Shown here piece after piece: positions 1 through 11,239 of a DNA stretch of 64,000 nucleotides. Position 1 is the stretch's first letter. Each line of letters starts with the position of its first letter. Source of the DNA: Pegoplata infirma (lineage: Eukaryota > Arthropoda > Insecta > Diptera > Anthomyiidae); the NCBI GenBank assembly GCA_963921195.1, contig OY992539.1, positions 102,308,964-102,372,963 of the forward strand, read 5' to 3'. A program made the position numbers and the translations under genes. Below the pieces are notes generated by a model. The model saw nothing but the letters and a program-made list of their open reading frames with translations, ran no database searches and was not told the DNA's origin.

Positions 1-409
1 CTTATGGCCTTTAGTTCCCGCCTCGGTTAATACTATCTGTGGTGAAAATTTCATGAAAATCGTTTCAGCCGTTTTTCCGTTATTGCCGGACAGGCAGATA
101 TAGCTTTAGAATGGTACAAAGGGGCGTGGCATTTCACGCCCCTTTTTCCGATTGCGATCGTTTATGACCTATAGTTCCCGCCTCGGTTAGTACTGTCTGT
201 AGTGAAAATTTCATGAAAATCGGTTTAGCCGTTTTTCCGTTATTGTCATACAGGCAGATATAGCTTTAGCATGGTACAAAGGGGCGTGGCATTTTACGCC
301 CCTTTGTCCGATCGCGGTCGCTTATGGCTTATAGTTCCCGCCTCGGTTAGTACTATCTGTGGTGAAAATTTCATGAAAATCGGTTAAGCCGTTCTGTACT
401 TATTGCGGA

Positions 410-410
<1 letters not shown>
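1..410 (-). repeat. Tandem array of a ~160-bp unit (left, inverted block)
   Basis: About two and a half copies of a ~160-bp unit. Each copy carries the landmarks CCCGCCTCGGTTA, TTTCATGAAAATCGGTT and GGGGCGTGGCATTTTACGCC. The last contains a short inverted repeat (GGGGCGT and ACGCCCC). The block is in the opposite orientation to the larger array starting at 771 and runs off the left window edge. The unit style (a coding-like phrase of 'cgatttcatgaaattt' followed by 'aaggggcgt') resembles internal tandem repeats of dipteran Helitron-like elements. Confidence 0.85.
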
Positions 411-454
<44 letters not shown>

Positions 455-475
455 AAGACAGACATACAGACAGAC
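411..475. repeat. (CAGA)n microsatellite
   Basis: About 15 units of CAGA/GACA with a few substitutions, directly next to the left ~160-bp array. It is the mirror partner of the TGTC repeat at 730-766. The pair occupies the same position relative to each array, so both belong to the repeated element rather than being independent microsatellites. Confidence 0.9.
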
Positions 476-731
476 AAACCAACAATCAGATTTATAATAT
501 TAATAAGGATTAATAAGGATTTGCCTACGATTCATTTACCTTATTTTCAATTTCTCTTTCCTTTTTTTCTTGTAAAAGTAATTTAAATTTAAAGTAACAT
601 TTAAATTTTCATCTTAGTAACCCCACAAATTTGTTTTAAAAATAATCCAAAAGGATTTGCCTGGATTTGGTTAAAAAATCCCTATTAATCCCTATTATCC
701 CTATTAATATTATAAATTTGATTGTTGGTTT
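476..731. repeat. Palindromic centre between head-to-head arrays
   Basis: The arms begin with AAACCAACAATCA at 476 and end with TGATTGTTGGTTT at 731-ish. They contain short direct repeats of ATTAATAAGGATT-type sequence and pair over roughly 75-80 bp with scattered mismatches. The spacer (about 545-650) is AT-rich with no recognised feature. The arrangement is two copies of one element facing away from each other. Confidence 0.75.
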
Positions 732-766
732 GTCTGTCTGTCTGTCTTTCTGTCTGTCTGTCTGTT
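730..766. repeat. (TGTC)n microsatellite
   Basis: TGTC units with one TTTC variant, lying between the palindromic centre and the right-hand array. GTCY-type tracts in this position are a known trait of dipteran mini-me/Helitron-related elements. Confidence 0.9.
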
Positions 767-770
767 CCGC

Positions 771-3240
771 AATAAGTAAAGAACGGCTTAACCGATTTTC
801 ATGAAATTTTCACCACAGATAGTACTAACCGAGGCGGGAACTATAGGCCACAAGAGACCGCGGTCGGACAAAGGGGCGTAAAATGCCACGCCCCTTTGTA
901 CCATGCTGAAGACTGTTCTGCCTGTTCCGCAATAAGTAAAGAACGGCTTAACCGATTTTCATAAAATTTTCATCCCAGATGGTATTAACCGAGGCGGGAA
1001 CTATAGGCCATAAGCGACCGCGATCGGACAAAGGGGCGTAAAATGCCACGCCCCTTTGTACCATGCTGAAGCTATATCTGCCTGTTACGCAATAAGTAAA
1101 GAACGGCTTAACCCATTTTCATGAAATTTTCACCACAGATAGTACTAACCGAGGCGGGAACTATAGGCCGTAAGCGACAGCGATCGGATAAAGGGGCGTA
1201 AAATGCCACGCCCCTTTGTACCATGCTGAAGCTATATCTGCCTGTCCGGCAATAACAGAAAAACGGCTTATCCGATTTTCATGAAATTTTCACCACAGAT
1301 AGTATTAACCGAGGCGGAACTATAGGCCATAAGCGACCGCCATCGGACAAAGGGGCGTAAAATGCCACGCCCCTTTGTACCATGCTGAAGACTGTTCTGC
1401 CTGTTCCGCAATAAGTAAAGAACGGCTTAACCCATTTTCATGAAATTTTCACCACAGATAGTACTAACCGAGGCGGGAACTATAGACAGTAAGCGACAGC
1501 GATCGGACAAAGGGGCGTAAAATGCCACGCCCCTTTGTACCATGCTGAAGCTGTATCTGCCTGTTCCGCAATAAGTAAAGAACGGCTTAACCCATTTTCA
1601 TGAAATTTTCACCACAGATAGTACTAACCGAGGCGGGAACTATAGACAGTAAGCGACAGCGATCGGACAATGGGGCGTAAAATGCCACGCCCCTTTGTAC
1701 CATGCTGAAGCTGTATCTGCCTGTTCCGCAATAAGTAAAGAACGGCTTCACGCATTTTCATGAAATTTACACCACAGATAGTACTAACCGAGGCGGGAAC
1801 TATAGGCAGTAAGTGACAGCGATCGGACAAAGGGGCGTAAAATGCCACGCCCCTTTGTACCATGTTAAAGCTATATCTGCATGTCCGGCAACAACGGAAA
1901 AACGGCTGAATCGATTTTCATGAAATTTTCACCAGAGGTAGAAAAATCCGCGATCGGAAAAAATGGGGGTAAAATGCCATACCCATTTGTACCGTGCTAA
2001 AGCTATATCTGCCTGTTCCGCAATAAGTAAAGAACGGCTTGACCCATTTTCATGAAATTTTCACCACAGATAGTACTAACCGAGGCCGGAACTATAGGCC
2101 ATAAGCGACCGCGATCGGACAAAGGGGCGTAAAATGCCACGCCCCTTTGTACCATGTTAAAGCTATATCTGCCTGTCCGACAACAACAGAAAAACGGCTG
2201 AATCGATTTTCATGAAATTTTCACCAGAGATAGAAAAATCCGCGATCGGAAAAAATGGGTGTAAAATGCCACGCCCCTTTGTACTATACAGAAACTATGT
2301 CTGCCTGTTCCGCAATCACTGAAAAGCGATTTTACCGATTTCACTGAAGTTTTTACCACAGATAGTACTAACCGAGGCGAAAGCTATGAGCCACAATAGA
2401 GGGCGATGAAAACAAGGGGCGTAAAATGTCACGCCCCTTTTTATTACACTGCAAGTTATTTCTTGCTTTTCCGCAATTACGCTTAAACGGCTGAGCTGTT
2501 TTTCATGAAATTTTCACCACAGATAGTATTAACCGAAGCGAAAACTATGAGCCACAATAGAGGGCGATCAAAAAAGAAGGCGTAAAATGGCACGCCCCTT
2601 TGTATTACATTGAACGTTATTTCTTCCTGTTCCGTAATCACGCATTAACGGCTGAACCGATTTTAGTGAAATTTTTACCAATGATAGTACTAACCGAAGA
2701 GAAAACTATAGATTATAAATAGAGCGCATTTGCACAAAGAGGCGGAAAATGTCACGCCTCTTTGACACGCCCCTTTGTACTATACTGAACGTTTTTCGGA
2801 ATGTTCCGTAATCATGCTTAAGCGACTATACCGATTTAAATAAAAAATAATATAGCACGCCCCTTTTTATTTTATTAGATTAGGTCTGTTCCTTAATAAC
2901 GCTTAAACTACTAAGCCGATTTTAACAAAACATTTTCCAAAGGCAGTACTAACAGAGGCGGGAACTTTAGTCTGTATCAACTGCAACGTCTTTTGCAATG
3001 TACTGAAAGTTTATTCTGCATTTACGTAATCACGCTTAAACGGCGAACCCGATGTTATTATAATTTTTACCACAGCTATTTAGTACTTATTGAGGCGGAA
3101 ACTATAGACAATTTATTTTTGTCTGATCCGTAGTCACGCGTTAACGGTGAAACAAATTTAAAAACAATTTTCACCATAGATGGTATTTACCGTGTCGATC
3201 GGGCCAAGGGGCTTAAAATGCAGCACCCCTTTGTATTAAA
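771..3240 (+). repeat. Tandem array of the ~160-bp unit (right block), decaying toward its distal end
   Basis: About 15 copies. The landmark ACCGAGGCGGGAACTATAG recurs near 829, 991, 1150, 1310, 1468, 1628 and 1788. The first seven or eight copies are nearly identical. From about 1880, copies with an internal deletion (joining directly to GATCGGAAAAAATGGG) alternate with full ones. From about 2300 the units become increasingly divergent and shortened. The gradient suggests homogenisation near the palindromic centre and decay near the Helitron terminus. No coding capacity: the short ORFs inside are array artefacts. Confidence 0.9.
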
Positions 3241-3278
3241 TTAAAAAATATTTTTTCTTTTTTTATATATGTTTTTCA

Positions 3279-3309
3279 ACCCGGGCAACGCCGGGTGCAA
3301 AACAGCTAG
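3279..3309 (+). other. Helitron 3' terminal hairpin and CTAG end
   Basis: Six-bp stem ACCCGG...CCGGGT around GCAACG, then TGCAAAACAG and the terminal CTAG. The next base is T, as expected for A^T insertion. Confidence 0.8.
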
Positions 3310-3505
3310 TTTAGCCATAAAGTTTTATCAAAAAACGCAATTTTTTTTTCTAGTTGCGGACTGAAGACGCTCTTTCTATATTTGCTTATAAATTTTCACA
3401 CAATCAGCTCTTCAGTGGCCATCGGCAGGTATTCTGACACAAAATTCGCAAGATTATAATTTTTGGGACGCCCAAATATATACACATAAAAGTAATTTTT
3501 GTGGA

Positions 3506-3690
3506 TTTTTTTTTTTACAAAAGGATCCTTTATTACAAATTTCAAGAGTCTAGGATCGTTATTTCATAAAATATGAAAAGGACAAAAAGTACACTTTTTT
3601 ACCAACTTTACGACCCTAAGAAATTAAATTTACAACAAGTACTTTTTTTCAGACGGGTTTTTTTACCAAAGGATCCTGTATTCCAAACTT
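3506..3690 (+). repeat. Direct repeat around GGATCCT
   Basis: Two imperfect copies of about 35 bp (3506-3545 and 3656-3690). Both run from a poly-T tract through AAAGGATCCT to a TATTaCAAA-like segment, and they start about 150 bp apart. The sequence between them is unrecognised and AT-rich. Confidence 0.5.
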
Positions 3691-3704
3691 TACCCCTTTT
3701 TGTC

Positions 3705-4070
3705 CCCTTAACAATTTATCAAAAACACGGCCACATTTTTTATTTTTTTTTTGTTTAGTTTAGATGTTTGTCTATCCACATAAAAAATTCAGGAGGGCAT
3801 TTTTCGTATTTTTCGAGAAAATCGCATTTGAATATTGGATTTCAGAAAAAAATCTATAATTCTCGTGTATTTTATTGTGTCAACACCGCGTATGAGTAAC
3901 GACTATTTGCGAAACTAATGCATTTTCGTTACTCATACGCGGTGTTGACACAATAAAATACAAGAGAATTATAGAATTTTTATGAAATCTAAAAATAAAT
4001 TTTTTCGTGTGAATAGACAAACATCGAAACTTAAAAAAAATATGGCCGGATTTTTGATAAATTGACTTTT
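3705..4070. mobile_element. Foldback element with near-perfect hairpin core
   Basis: Inverted arms join 3705-3902 with 3927-4070. Outer landmarks are AATTTATCAAAAAcACGGCCA on the left and a TGGCCGGATTTTTGATAAATT-like segment on the right, and GATGTTTGTCTAT pairs with ATAGACAAACATC. The inner ~48 bp arms (3854-3902 and 3927-3974) match at almost every position. Outer parts match internal parts of the TATA-TSD element at 20735-21364, so this is a rearranged relative. Confidence 0.75.
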
Positions 4071-4330
4071 TTAAAAAATTAAAAACTTTCAGAACGGTTT
4101 CTAAAAATTTTCCAAAATAAAAAATTAAAAAAAAAATTAAAATTAAAAATGTTAATTTTTGCGATAGTGGGGCATTTCGTAAATTTGATAAATATTTAAT
4201 CAAGGGAACTCGACACAATTTTTCCAATATTTAACCACGCCTCATTAGCCCAGTTTTTAAAAAATTTAAAAACCGAAAAGGCAATGTTCTTTTGTTTTAT
4301 TTTTTTTTACTTTGAGCCAACACTCAGGGG
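4071..4330. mobile_element. Fragment of the TATA-target palindromic family
   Basis: Phrases such as AACTCGACACAATTTTTCC and ACCACGCCTCATTAGCCCAG match 21180-21240 inside the complete element at 20735-21364, and the fragment at 12217-12412. Termini are missing. A short poly-T run at 4302-4311 abuts the LINE that follows on the minus strand. Confidence 0.6.
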
Positions 4331-4363
4331 ATGCCCCTACTAATGCAATGCATTGTGTTGGTA

Positions 4364-6430
4364 TTAGGAAAATAGGTTATGAGGAGAAGGAAAGAGGGAG
4401 TAGTGTTTGTGGACATTTAATTTGAACTTTTCTAAATTATAGCCTACTGGAAAGATTTCTGCGGGGAGTTTATTCCACATGCGTTGTGCGATACATTGGA
4501 CAATCGACAACAAACGGATGTGAGTTGCTGGAAAGGCGAGTACTACGAGTATGCACCCGCGTCTCAAGGATGAGTTCACCCATCTCAGCTGAGCACTTAC
4601 CGTGGTAATATCGATAGAACAATGACGCATAACCCACATTCCGACGATGCTCCAATGAATCAATAGAGCTGGATACCCTACTGTCATTGATGAGCTTCAA
4701 CGCACTCCTTTGCACCCGGTCCAGAAGCTTTAAGATAGACCTTGAAGCACCTGCCCAGATATGGGAGTTGTATTCCATTTTCGGTCGGATATAGGCGGTA
4801 AATAGTGAGAAGATCAGACGGGGTGAAGTAATTCTTGCACCGTTTTAAACCAAGACACTTGAATGCTTCTTTCGACACCTGGAAAACATGTTGGTTCCAT
4901 CGAACATCACATTGGATTTTCATGCCTAGAACATCAAGAGTGTCTGAGTCCTCAATAGCTATACCACCCATGGATACAGATGACGCTGATTCTACAAGAC
5001 GTCTGTGGGTCAGCATACAACATTGGGTTTTACGAGCATTAAAATCGACCTGATTTGAAAGACCCCACTCGGAGATTTTCGTAAGGTCATGATTGAGTGT
5101 GTCATTCATATTCTGCCTCATAGCATCAACCTCAGTAAGGCTTGGTCTACGATAAAAGGAAAATGAATGACAAATGTTGCTGTCGCTGCAAAAGAATAGA
5201 TAGGATTGGAAGTTAGACCCAGAAGGTCGTTAAGAAAAATAAGAAAAAGTGTAGGAGATAGAGCAAAACCTTGCGGTACCCCTGAATTCAGATGAAACTC
5301 ATCCGATGAGAACCAATCTATAACAACACGTATAGAGCGGTCACTAAAAAAAGCTCGATATAAATCGAGAGAAATCACTACCGGCACCAAACGCAATAAG
5401 CTTCGAAACGAGTGCACCGTGCCACACACGATCTAACGCCTTAGAAATATCTAGAGCAACCACCTTGCTCTCACCAAATTGGTGAATAAAACGACTCCAG
5501 CGTTCCGAAAGAAACGCTAACAGGTCTCCCGTAGAACGACCTCTACGAAAGCCATACTGTCGATCGCACAAAAGTGAATTGAACTCCAAATAATTTACCA
5601 ACTGGTAATTCATCATGCTCTCTATGACTTTCGAGAGCGTAGAGCAAATTGCTATTGGGCGGTAGTTTTCAGGGTTTGTAGCCTCTCCCTTTTTTGGAAT
5701 TGGCTGGACGTTGGCCACCTTCCAGCAAGAGGTAAAAACTCCTACCCGGTATGAGTATCTAAATAATGTTGCCAAAGGACGACACAAGGACAAAGCACAA
5801 CGTTTCAGGACCACAGCCGTAATACCATCCGGCCCCGGGGACTTGTTTATGTTGAGATCCTCAAGGACCTTTTTAACTGCACGCGCTCGAAAAAATATCT
5901 TGTACATAGTAAAGGATACCCATTCGAGCTCGGGCGGTGGTTGATTGCTTTCCGGAAAGTACGCATTTCTTGCAAACATGTCAGAAAAAAGGTTGGCCTT
6001 ATCAACCGGGTCTGTGAATATTTGGTCATTCATTATAAGGGTTGGAATAAACGAACTAGTATTATTCTTTACCCTTTTAACAAATGACCAAAAGGTCTTA
6101 CTACCCCGCGGAGCAGCAAGGACCTTAACACGCAGACGTTGTTCGTAAAGAAGCTTTTCACTTCTCATTACTCTGGCACATTCATTTCTCGCCTGTTTAC
6201 GTAACGTGTCAGTAACTGAGTTTTTGTCATTACGCCAATTACTGAACGCATCCTCTCTGGATCTGACTGCATTCCGGAACGTCTGGTTAAACCAATACTT
6301 ATGTTTTGGTTTAGTCCAAATTTGCTTTGATGGAATGAATAATTTCATTCCAAGCATTATCACATTTACTATCATTTCTGCCGCAGCAATAACATTGTCA
6401 TCAAGAAAACAGAGTTTCCAATTGAAATGC
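4364..6430 (-). pseudogene. LINE reverse transcriptase and C-terminal region, frameshifted
   Basis: The main frame (5344-6375) contains KSPGPDGI, NYRPIAICS, YGFRRGRST and a VALDISKALDRVW segment (first catalytic aspartate kept; Phe to Leu after it). The next frame (5118-5429) has GVPQGFALSPTLFLIFLNDL. The YADD box falls at a frameshift: the codons around 5190-5200 lost about two bases, so the second and third catalytic aspartates are destroyed. Further frames (4684-5121, 4470-4778, 4364-4687) encode the thumb and tail, ending with a MWNKLP motif typical of CR1/jockey elements. At least four frame breaks. Codon use is less AT-rich than the surroundings. Confidence 0.85.
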
Positions 6431-6950
6431 TGGAAGAACTCGTTAAGCTCAGCCCAACGAGCCTTTTCATATACAAAAATAGAGCGCTTCGTTGCTGGTT
6501 TTGAAGCACTCCGGCAACGACTATTTCACTACTCGGACAGACCCCAAGGATTCCAGTGATAGAATCAGATACGGAGTCAAAATGGTCGTAGGAGTTCGCC
6601 GTGTCCAAATTTGGGCTCCTATAGACGAACCCGAAGTGCAAAATGTGTGTCCTGATTTGGAATTTAACCCAAAGCGAGTTAAATTCCGCATCACTACAGC
6701 CCAGATGTGGCTGTAGTTGGTACACAACATTTTCACGAATGTACAACGCAAGGCCCCGATGAGGAATAAAAAGGGATGGCAATTGATACCCAGGTATTTG
6801 GAAATCCTGTGGATCAGCATCTCCTCCTACCTGGGTTTCACTTAAGGCGAAAATATCCGGCCGATGAAAGCAAATGTGAGCATATACAAAGATGAAATTT
6901 GCCCTCAGCCCACGTATGTTACAGAAATCTAAACGAAATCTGTCAGCCAT
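6430..6950 (-). pseudogene. LINE endonuclease domain, internally deleted
   Basis: The frame opens at 6950 with residues reading FCNIRGLRAN and later LSETQV, the N-terminal signature of exonuclease-endonuclease-phosphatase endonucleases of LINEs. It continues through a YRSPN motif to VVAG at about residue 145, where GDFN should follow. Instead the sequence jumps to the region just before the RT linker. The GDFN and SDH catalytic parts, roughly 80-100 residues, are deleted, and a frame change follows near 6410-6430. In life this domain nicks target DNA for target-primed reverse transcription. Here it cannot. Confidence 0.8.
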
Positions 6951-6960
6951 AATTAGGAAA

Positions 6961-7566
6961 AATTCAAATTAATGTTCCTGATAATAATACAGGTGGCCTA
7001 GTACCGGAATTGTTGTTATAATTGCTAAATAGTGACCAGTGTATATACCTTCGTCACTAAGTTGCACAACAACAATGCGATACCAAGCCGCCAGTAAAAT
7101 ATCTAAAAGAAAAAACTAAGAGAGAAGGACAACAACAATGACACTGATATTAAAGGCATAAAAGCCCTTTGTGTGGTCATTGTAAATAGGATTGCACAAA
7201 ATATGTGTCAATCGAGGGATTGGTGTAGTTTCCAATATGTTTTATTTGGTATTTTTGTTTGTTTTATTTTATTTATTATTGATGCTGTAGTTAGTTTATG
7301 TTGTGATGTGTGTTGTAATTTTATTTTAGTTGTTAATTGTTGTTGTTTTATTATTATTATTTAATTTTCTATTTCTTTTGCTTGTTTGTCTTAAAGTTTA
7401 AATGTAAGTTAATGTAACGGGGGAACGGGATTTTTTTTTTATTTTCGGCACTATTGTTATTTTTTTTTTTTTTGGTTTATTGCATTTTTTGTTTTTGAGA
7501 ATTTTGTTTGGAGTTTTTTTTTATAATTTAAGTTGGTTTTTTTTTTTTTTTATTGCAATTTGTGGT
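6961..7566. other. AT-rich stretch with no recognised feature
   Basis: T-rich on the plus strand, with short TTG/TTA-rich runs and several poly-T tracts (7433-7442, 7461-7473). It could include a degraded 5' region of the preceding LINE. Nothing coding is supported. Confidence 0.4.
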
Positions 7567-9142
7567 TTATTTTATTTTACTTTATTTTATTTTATTTTAT
7601 TTTATTTTATTTTATTTTATTTTATTTTATTTTATTTTATTTTATTTTATTTTATTTTATTTTATTTTATTTTATTTTATTTTATTTTATTTTATTTTAT
7701 TTTATTTTATTTTATTTTATTTTATTTTATTTTATTTTATTTTATTTTATTTTATTTTATTTTATTTTATTTTATTTTATTTTATTTTATTTTATTTTAT
7801 TTTATTTTATTTTATTTTATTTTATTTTATTTTATTTTATTTTATTTTATTTTATTTTATTTTATTTTATTTTATTTTATTTTATTTTATTTTATTTTAT
7901 TTTATTTTATTTTATTTTATTTTATTTTATTTTATTTTATTTTATTTTATTTTATTTTATTTTATTTTATTTTATTTTATTTTATTTTATTTTATTTTAT
8001 TTTATTTTATTTTATTTTATTTTATTTTATTTTATTTTATTTTATTTTATTTTATTTTATTTTATTTTATTTTATTTTATTTTATTTTATTTTATTTTAT
8101 TTTATTTTATTTTATTTTATTTTATTTTATTTTATTTTATTTTATTTTATTTTATTTTATTTTATTTTATTTTATTTTATTTTATTTTATTTTATTTTAT
8201 TTTATTTTATTTTATTTTATTTTATTTTATTTTATTTTATTTTATTTTATTTTATTTTATTTTATTTTATTTTATTTTATTTTATTTTATTTTATTTTAT
8301 TTTATTTTATTTTATTTTATTTTATTTTATTTTATTTTATTTTATTTTATTTTATTTTATTTTATTTTATTTTATTTTATTTTATTTTATTTTATTTTAT
8401 TTTATTTTATTTTATTTTATTTTATTTTATTTTATTTTATTTTATTTTATTTTATTTTATTTTATTTTATTTTATTTTATTTTATTTTATTTTATTTTAT
8501 TTTATTTTATTTTATTTTATTTTATTTTATTTTATTTTATTTTATTTTATTTTATTTTATTTTATTTTATTTTATTTTATTTTATTTTATTTTATTTTAT
8601 TTTATTTTATTTTATTTTATTTTATTTTATTTTATTTTATTTTATTTTATTTTATTTTATTTTATTTTATTTTATTTTATTTTATTTTATTTTATTTTAT
8701 TTTATTTTATTTTATTTTATTTTATTTTATTTTATTTTATTTTATTTTATTTTATTTTATTTTATTTTATTTTATTTTATTTTATTTTATTTTATTTTAT
8801 TTTATTTTATTTTATTTTATTTTATTTTATTTTATTTTATTTTATTTTATTTTATTTTATTTTATTTTATTTTATTTTATTTTATTTTATTTTATTTTAT
8901 TTTATTTTATTTTATTTTATTTTATTTTATTTTATTTTATTTTATTTTATTTTATTTTATTTTATTTTATTTTATTTTATTTTATTTTATTTTATTTTAT
9001 TTTATTTTATTTTATTTTATTTTATTTTATTTTATTTTATTTTATTTTATTTTATTTTATTTTATTTTATTTTATTTTATTTTATTTTATTTTATTTTAT
9101 TTTATTTTATTTTATTTTATTTTATTTTATTTTATTTTATTT
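7567..9142. repeat. Giant (TTTTA)n pentanucleotide microsatellite
   Basis: From 7581 to 9142 the sequence is an uninterrupted run of TTTTA, about 312 copies without a single substitution. A C interrupts the edge at 7580. Because TTTTA contains no stop in any plus-strand frame, three long ORFs of repeating Leu-Phe-Tyr-Phe-Ile appear here; they are artefacts. Perfect homogeneity over 1.56 kb implies very recent expansion or an assembly/consensus artefact. Confidence 0.98.
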
Positions 9143-9177
9143 CTTTTGGCATAGTTTTAATTTTATTGGTTTAATTA

Positions 9178-10471
9178 CACTGTGCTACAAAAATCACAAA
9201 ATCGAATATACTTTTGAAATGAGGTAGTTAAGGTTGTAGGTCTCGTTGAAAAGATCACAAAAATGCCCATCAAACTTGCCAGACACCCTCAAATTTTAAA
9301 GTTATTGTCAAAAAACGATTTTTTTGCACTTTTTTCACTAAACCACGTGTAACTTAAACATTTTTCAACCGATTTTCAATTTTTCAACTGTTTTGGATAG
9401 AAGAAGGATAGGGCTTTTTATGTGTGAGAATTGGTCTATACATATAAGAAAGATATGTATGGATTTTTTCAACAATATCTAATTTTTATGTTATTTTTTG
9501 AAAATTTTTTGAGTTTATCGATTTTTTTCTGCTATAGTTCGGTCAACAACATTTATATTTACAAGCGTATTCTAAAATAAAATTTAATTGTGAATACGAT
9601 GAGCTTTATGCCGAAAATATCGGATTACAATTGACAGAGTTGTGATAATTTTTCTAAAAAAGAAAATTAAGATTTTGCTTGAAATTGCCGTTCGGATAAC
9701 CCAGGCAAAAAAAAAAAAATAAACGACCATACTAAGAGGTCGCGTATCATTATTTTAAAGGTTTTTTGCCTCCTGAATTCGAATTTGACCTTTAAATTGC
9801 GCTATCTTTTTGAGTTTTTGATATATCAGTTTATGTTAAATATCTCAAAAACATGACGAGATAGAGCAATTTAAAGGCCAGATTTGGATTCAGAGCGCCA
9901 AAAACCTTTAAAAATATTGTACATGACCTCTTATGATAAAATAATTTTTTTTGCCTGGGATATCTGAACGGCGATTTCCTGCAAAATCTTAATTTTCTTT
10001 TTTAGAAAAATTATCACAACTCTGTCAATTGTTATCCGATTTCTTCAGGATAAAGCCTTTCGTATTCAGAATCAAATTTTCTTTAAAAATACTTTTATAA
10101 ATATAAAGGTTGTTAAATGAACTATAGCAGAAAAAAATCGATAAACTCGAAAAATTTTCAAAAAATAACAAAAAAACTAGATTTTATAGAAAAAATCAAT
10201 AAATATCTTTCTTATATGTATAGACAAATTCACACACATGGAAAGCCCCATCCTTCTTCTATCAAAAACAGTTAAAAAATTTAAAATCGGTTGAAAATTT
10301 TCTGAATTACAAAAGGTTTAGTGAGAAAAGTCCCAAAGAAACGTTTTTTGACCATAACTCTAAAATTTGAGGGTGTCTGGCAAGTTTAATGGGCATTTTT
10401 GTGATCTACTCGACAAGACCAACAGCCTATACTATGTCACATCAGAAGTATTTTTTCACTGTAGCACAGTG
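9178..10471. mobile_element. Foldback MITE, TIR CACTGTGCTACA, TSD TTA
   Basis: Termini CACTGTGCTACA (9178) and TGTAGCACAGTG (to 10471) are flanked by TTA on both sides (9175-9177 and 10472-10474). The arms of about 500-600 bp pair along most of their length and the centre lies near 9740-9800. The 3-bp TWA duplication fits PIF/Harbinger-type integration, but no transposase is present, so the assignment is inference. Related copies: 20089-22904 and the half copy at 22905-23305. Confidence 0.85.
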
Positions 10472-10474
10472 TTA

Positions 10475-11236
10475 TTATAACACTGGACGAATTAACAAAA
10501 AAAAATTTTCCAATTTTGTTTTGTTTTGTTTTATTTGACGTTTTTTTGAAAGTAAACAACTTATTGAGAAGAAAACATTAAAAATATAAATAAATTTGAT
10601 CTAACCATTTATGAGTTTGGTAAACATAATTGCCGCAAATTTTAAAATATTTGTTGGAGTTCGTTATAAAAAGGTAAATATACTTACATGAAATTGCCTT
10701 CGTAGGACCATAATAAGTAGTTCGTTTTAACCAAGGATTCGTTATAACCGACTTCGTTATAAAAGAAGTATTTTGTGTGTAAATTGTTGCCAAAACGTCG
10801 GGACTTTAGAATTAGTTCGTTATAACCGAGTTCGACTGTATTTATTTTTGTATTTTCGTACATTACACATAAATTTTAAAAGAGTTTTTTTTTTAAATAC
10901 ACTATTGCAATTATATTTATTTAAAAAACTCGATTAATCGATAATCGCGATTAGCGGCTATTTTTTTAATCGTAATCGCGATTATGAAATATCTCGATTA
11001 TTTGCAAACTATAATAAAAAGTGTTTTTTTAATTAATTTAAATTTTGCCTAATATTCAGCAAACTATTGACGAATATTTATTTAACCGAATATTAAAAAA
11101 ACATGCCGAATACCGTATAGTGACGAATATTTGCGACATCTCTAGTTTTTACTCCTTATTAGTAATCCGAGTCAGTAACTATTTATTTATCTCCATACTC
11201 TTCACTATTTATTTTTGTCTCACGCCCTTGTTAAAA
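10475..11236. other. Unassigned stretch with repeated short words
   Basis: No gene seen. Two word clusters stand out. TTCGTTATAA(CCGA) recurs at least four times in 10655-10835, and TCGATTAATCGA and AATCGCGATTA occur at 10929-10985. A GCGACATCTCTAG phrase at 11132-11145 resembles the end of some hAT elements, but no partner end was found. Confidence 0.4.
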
Positions 11237-11239
11237 TAA

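Larger units (their letters stand above)
766..3309 (+). mobile_element. Helitron (non-autonomous), 3' part
   Basis: The element ends with a GC-rich hairpin at 3279-3296 (stem ACCCGG/CCGGGT, loop GCAACG), then a short spacer and CTAG at 3306-3309, followed by T. Hairpin plus CTAG with insertion before T is the diagnostic Helitron 3' terminus. The tandem array (771-3240) and GTCY tract lie inside. I could not identify a 5' TC-type terminus. It may lie in the palindromic centre. Confidence 0.75.
4330..6960 (-). mobile_element. Dead non-LTR retrotransposon (LINE, CR1/jockey-like), minus strand
   Basis: Successive minus-strand reading frames carry an apurinic endonuclease start, a reverse transcriptase and the C-terminal region usual for the CR1/jockey group. 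The 3' end is near 4330-4364 and the 5' end near 6960. No RNase H domain is seen. Several frameshifts and an internal deletion make it non-functional. An intact ORF1 is not visible upstream (6961-7560 is AT-rich). I saw no clear TSD. Confidence 0.85.

Noticed and set aside
1624..1863. 79-codon minus-strand ORF
   Set aside because: Lies inside the ~160-bp tandem array and reflects its period.
7480..9227. Three overlapping plus-strand ORFs of more than 530 codons
   Set aside because: They are translations of the (TTTTA)n array in three frames (repeating Leu-Phe-Tyr-Phe-Ile). The repeat has no stop codon on this strand, so length carries no meaning.
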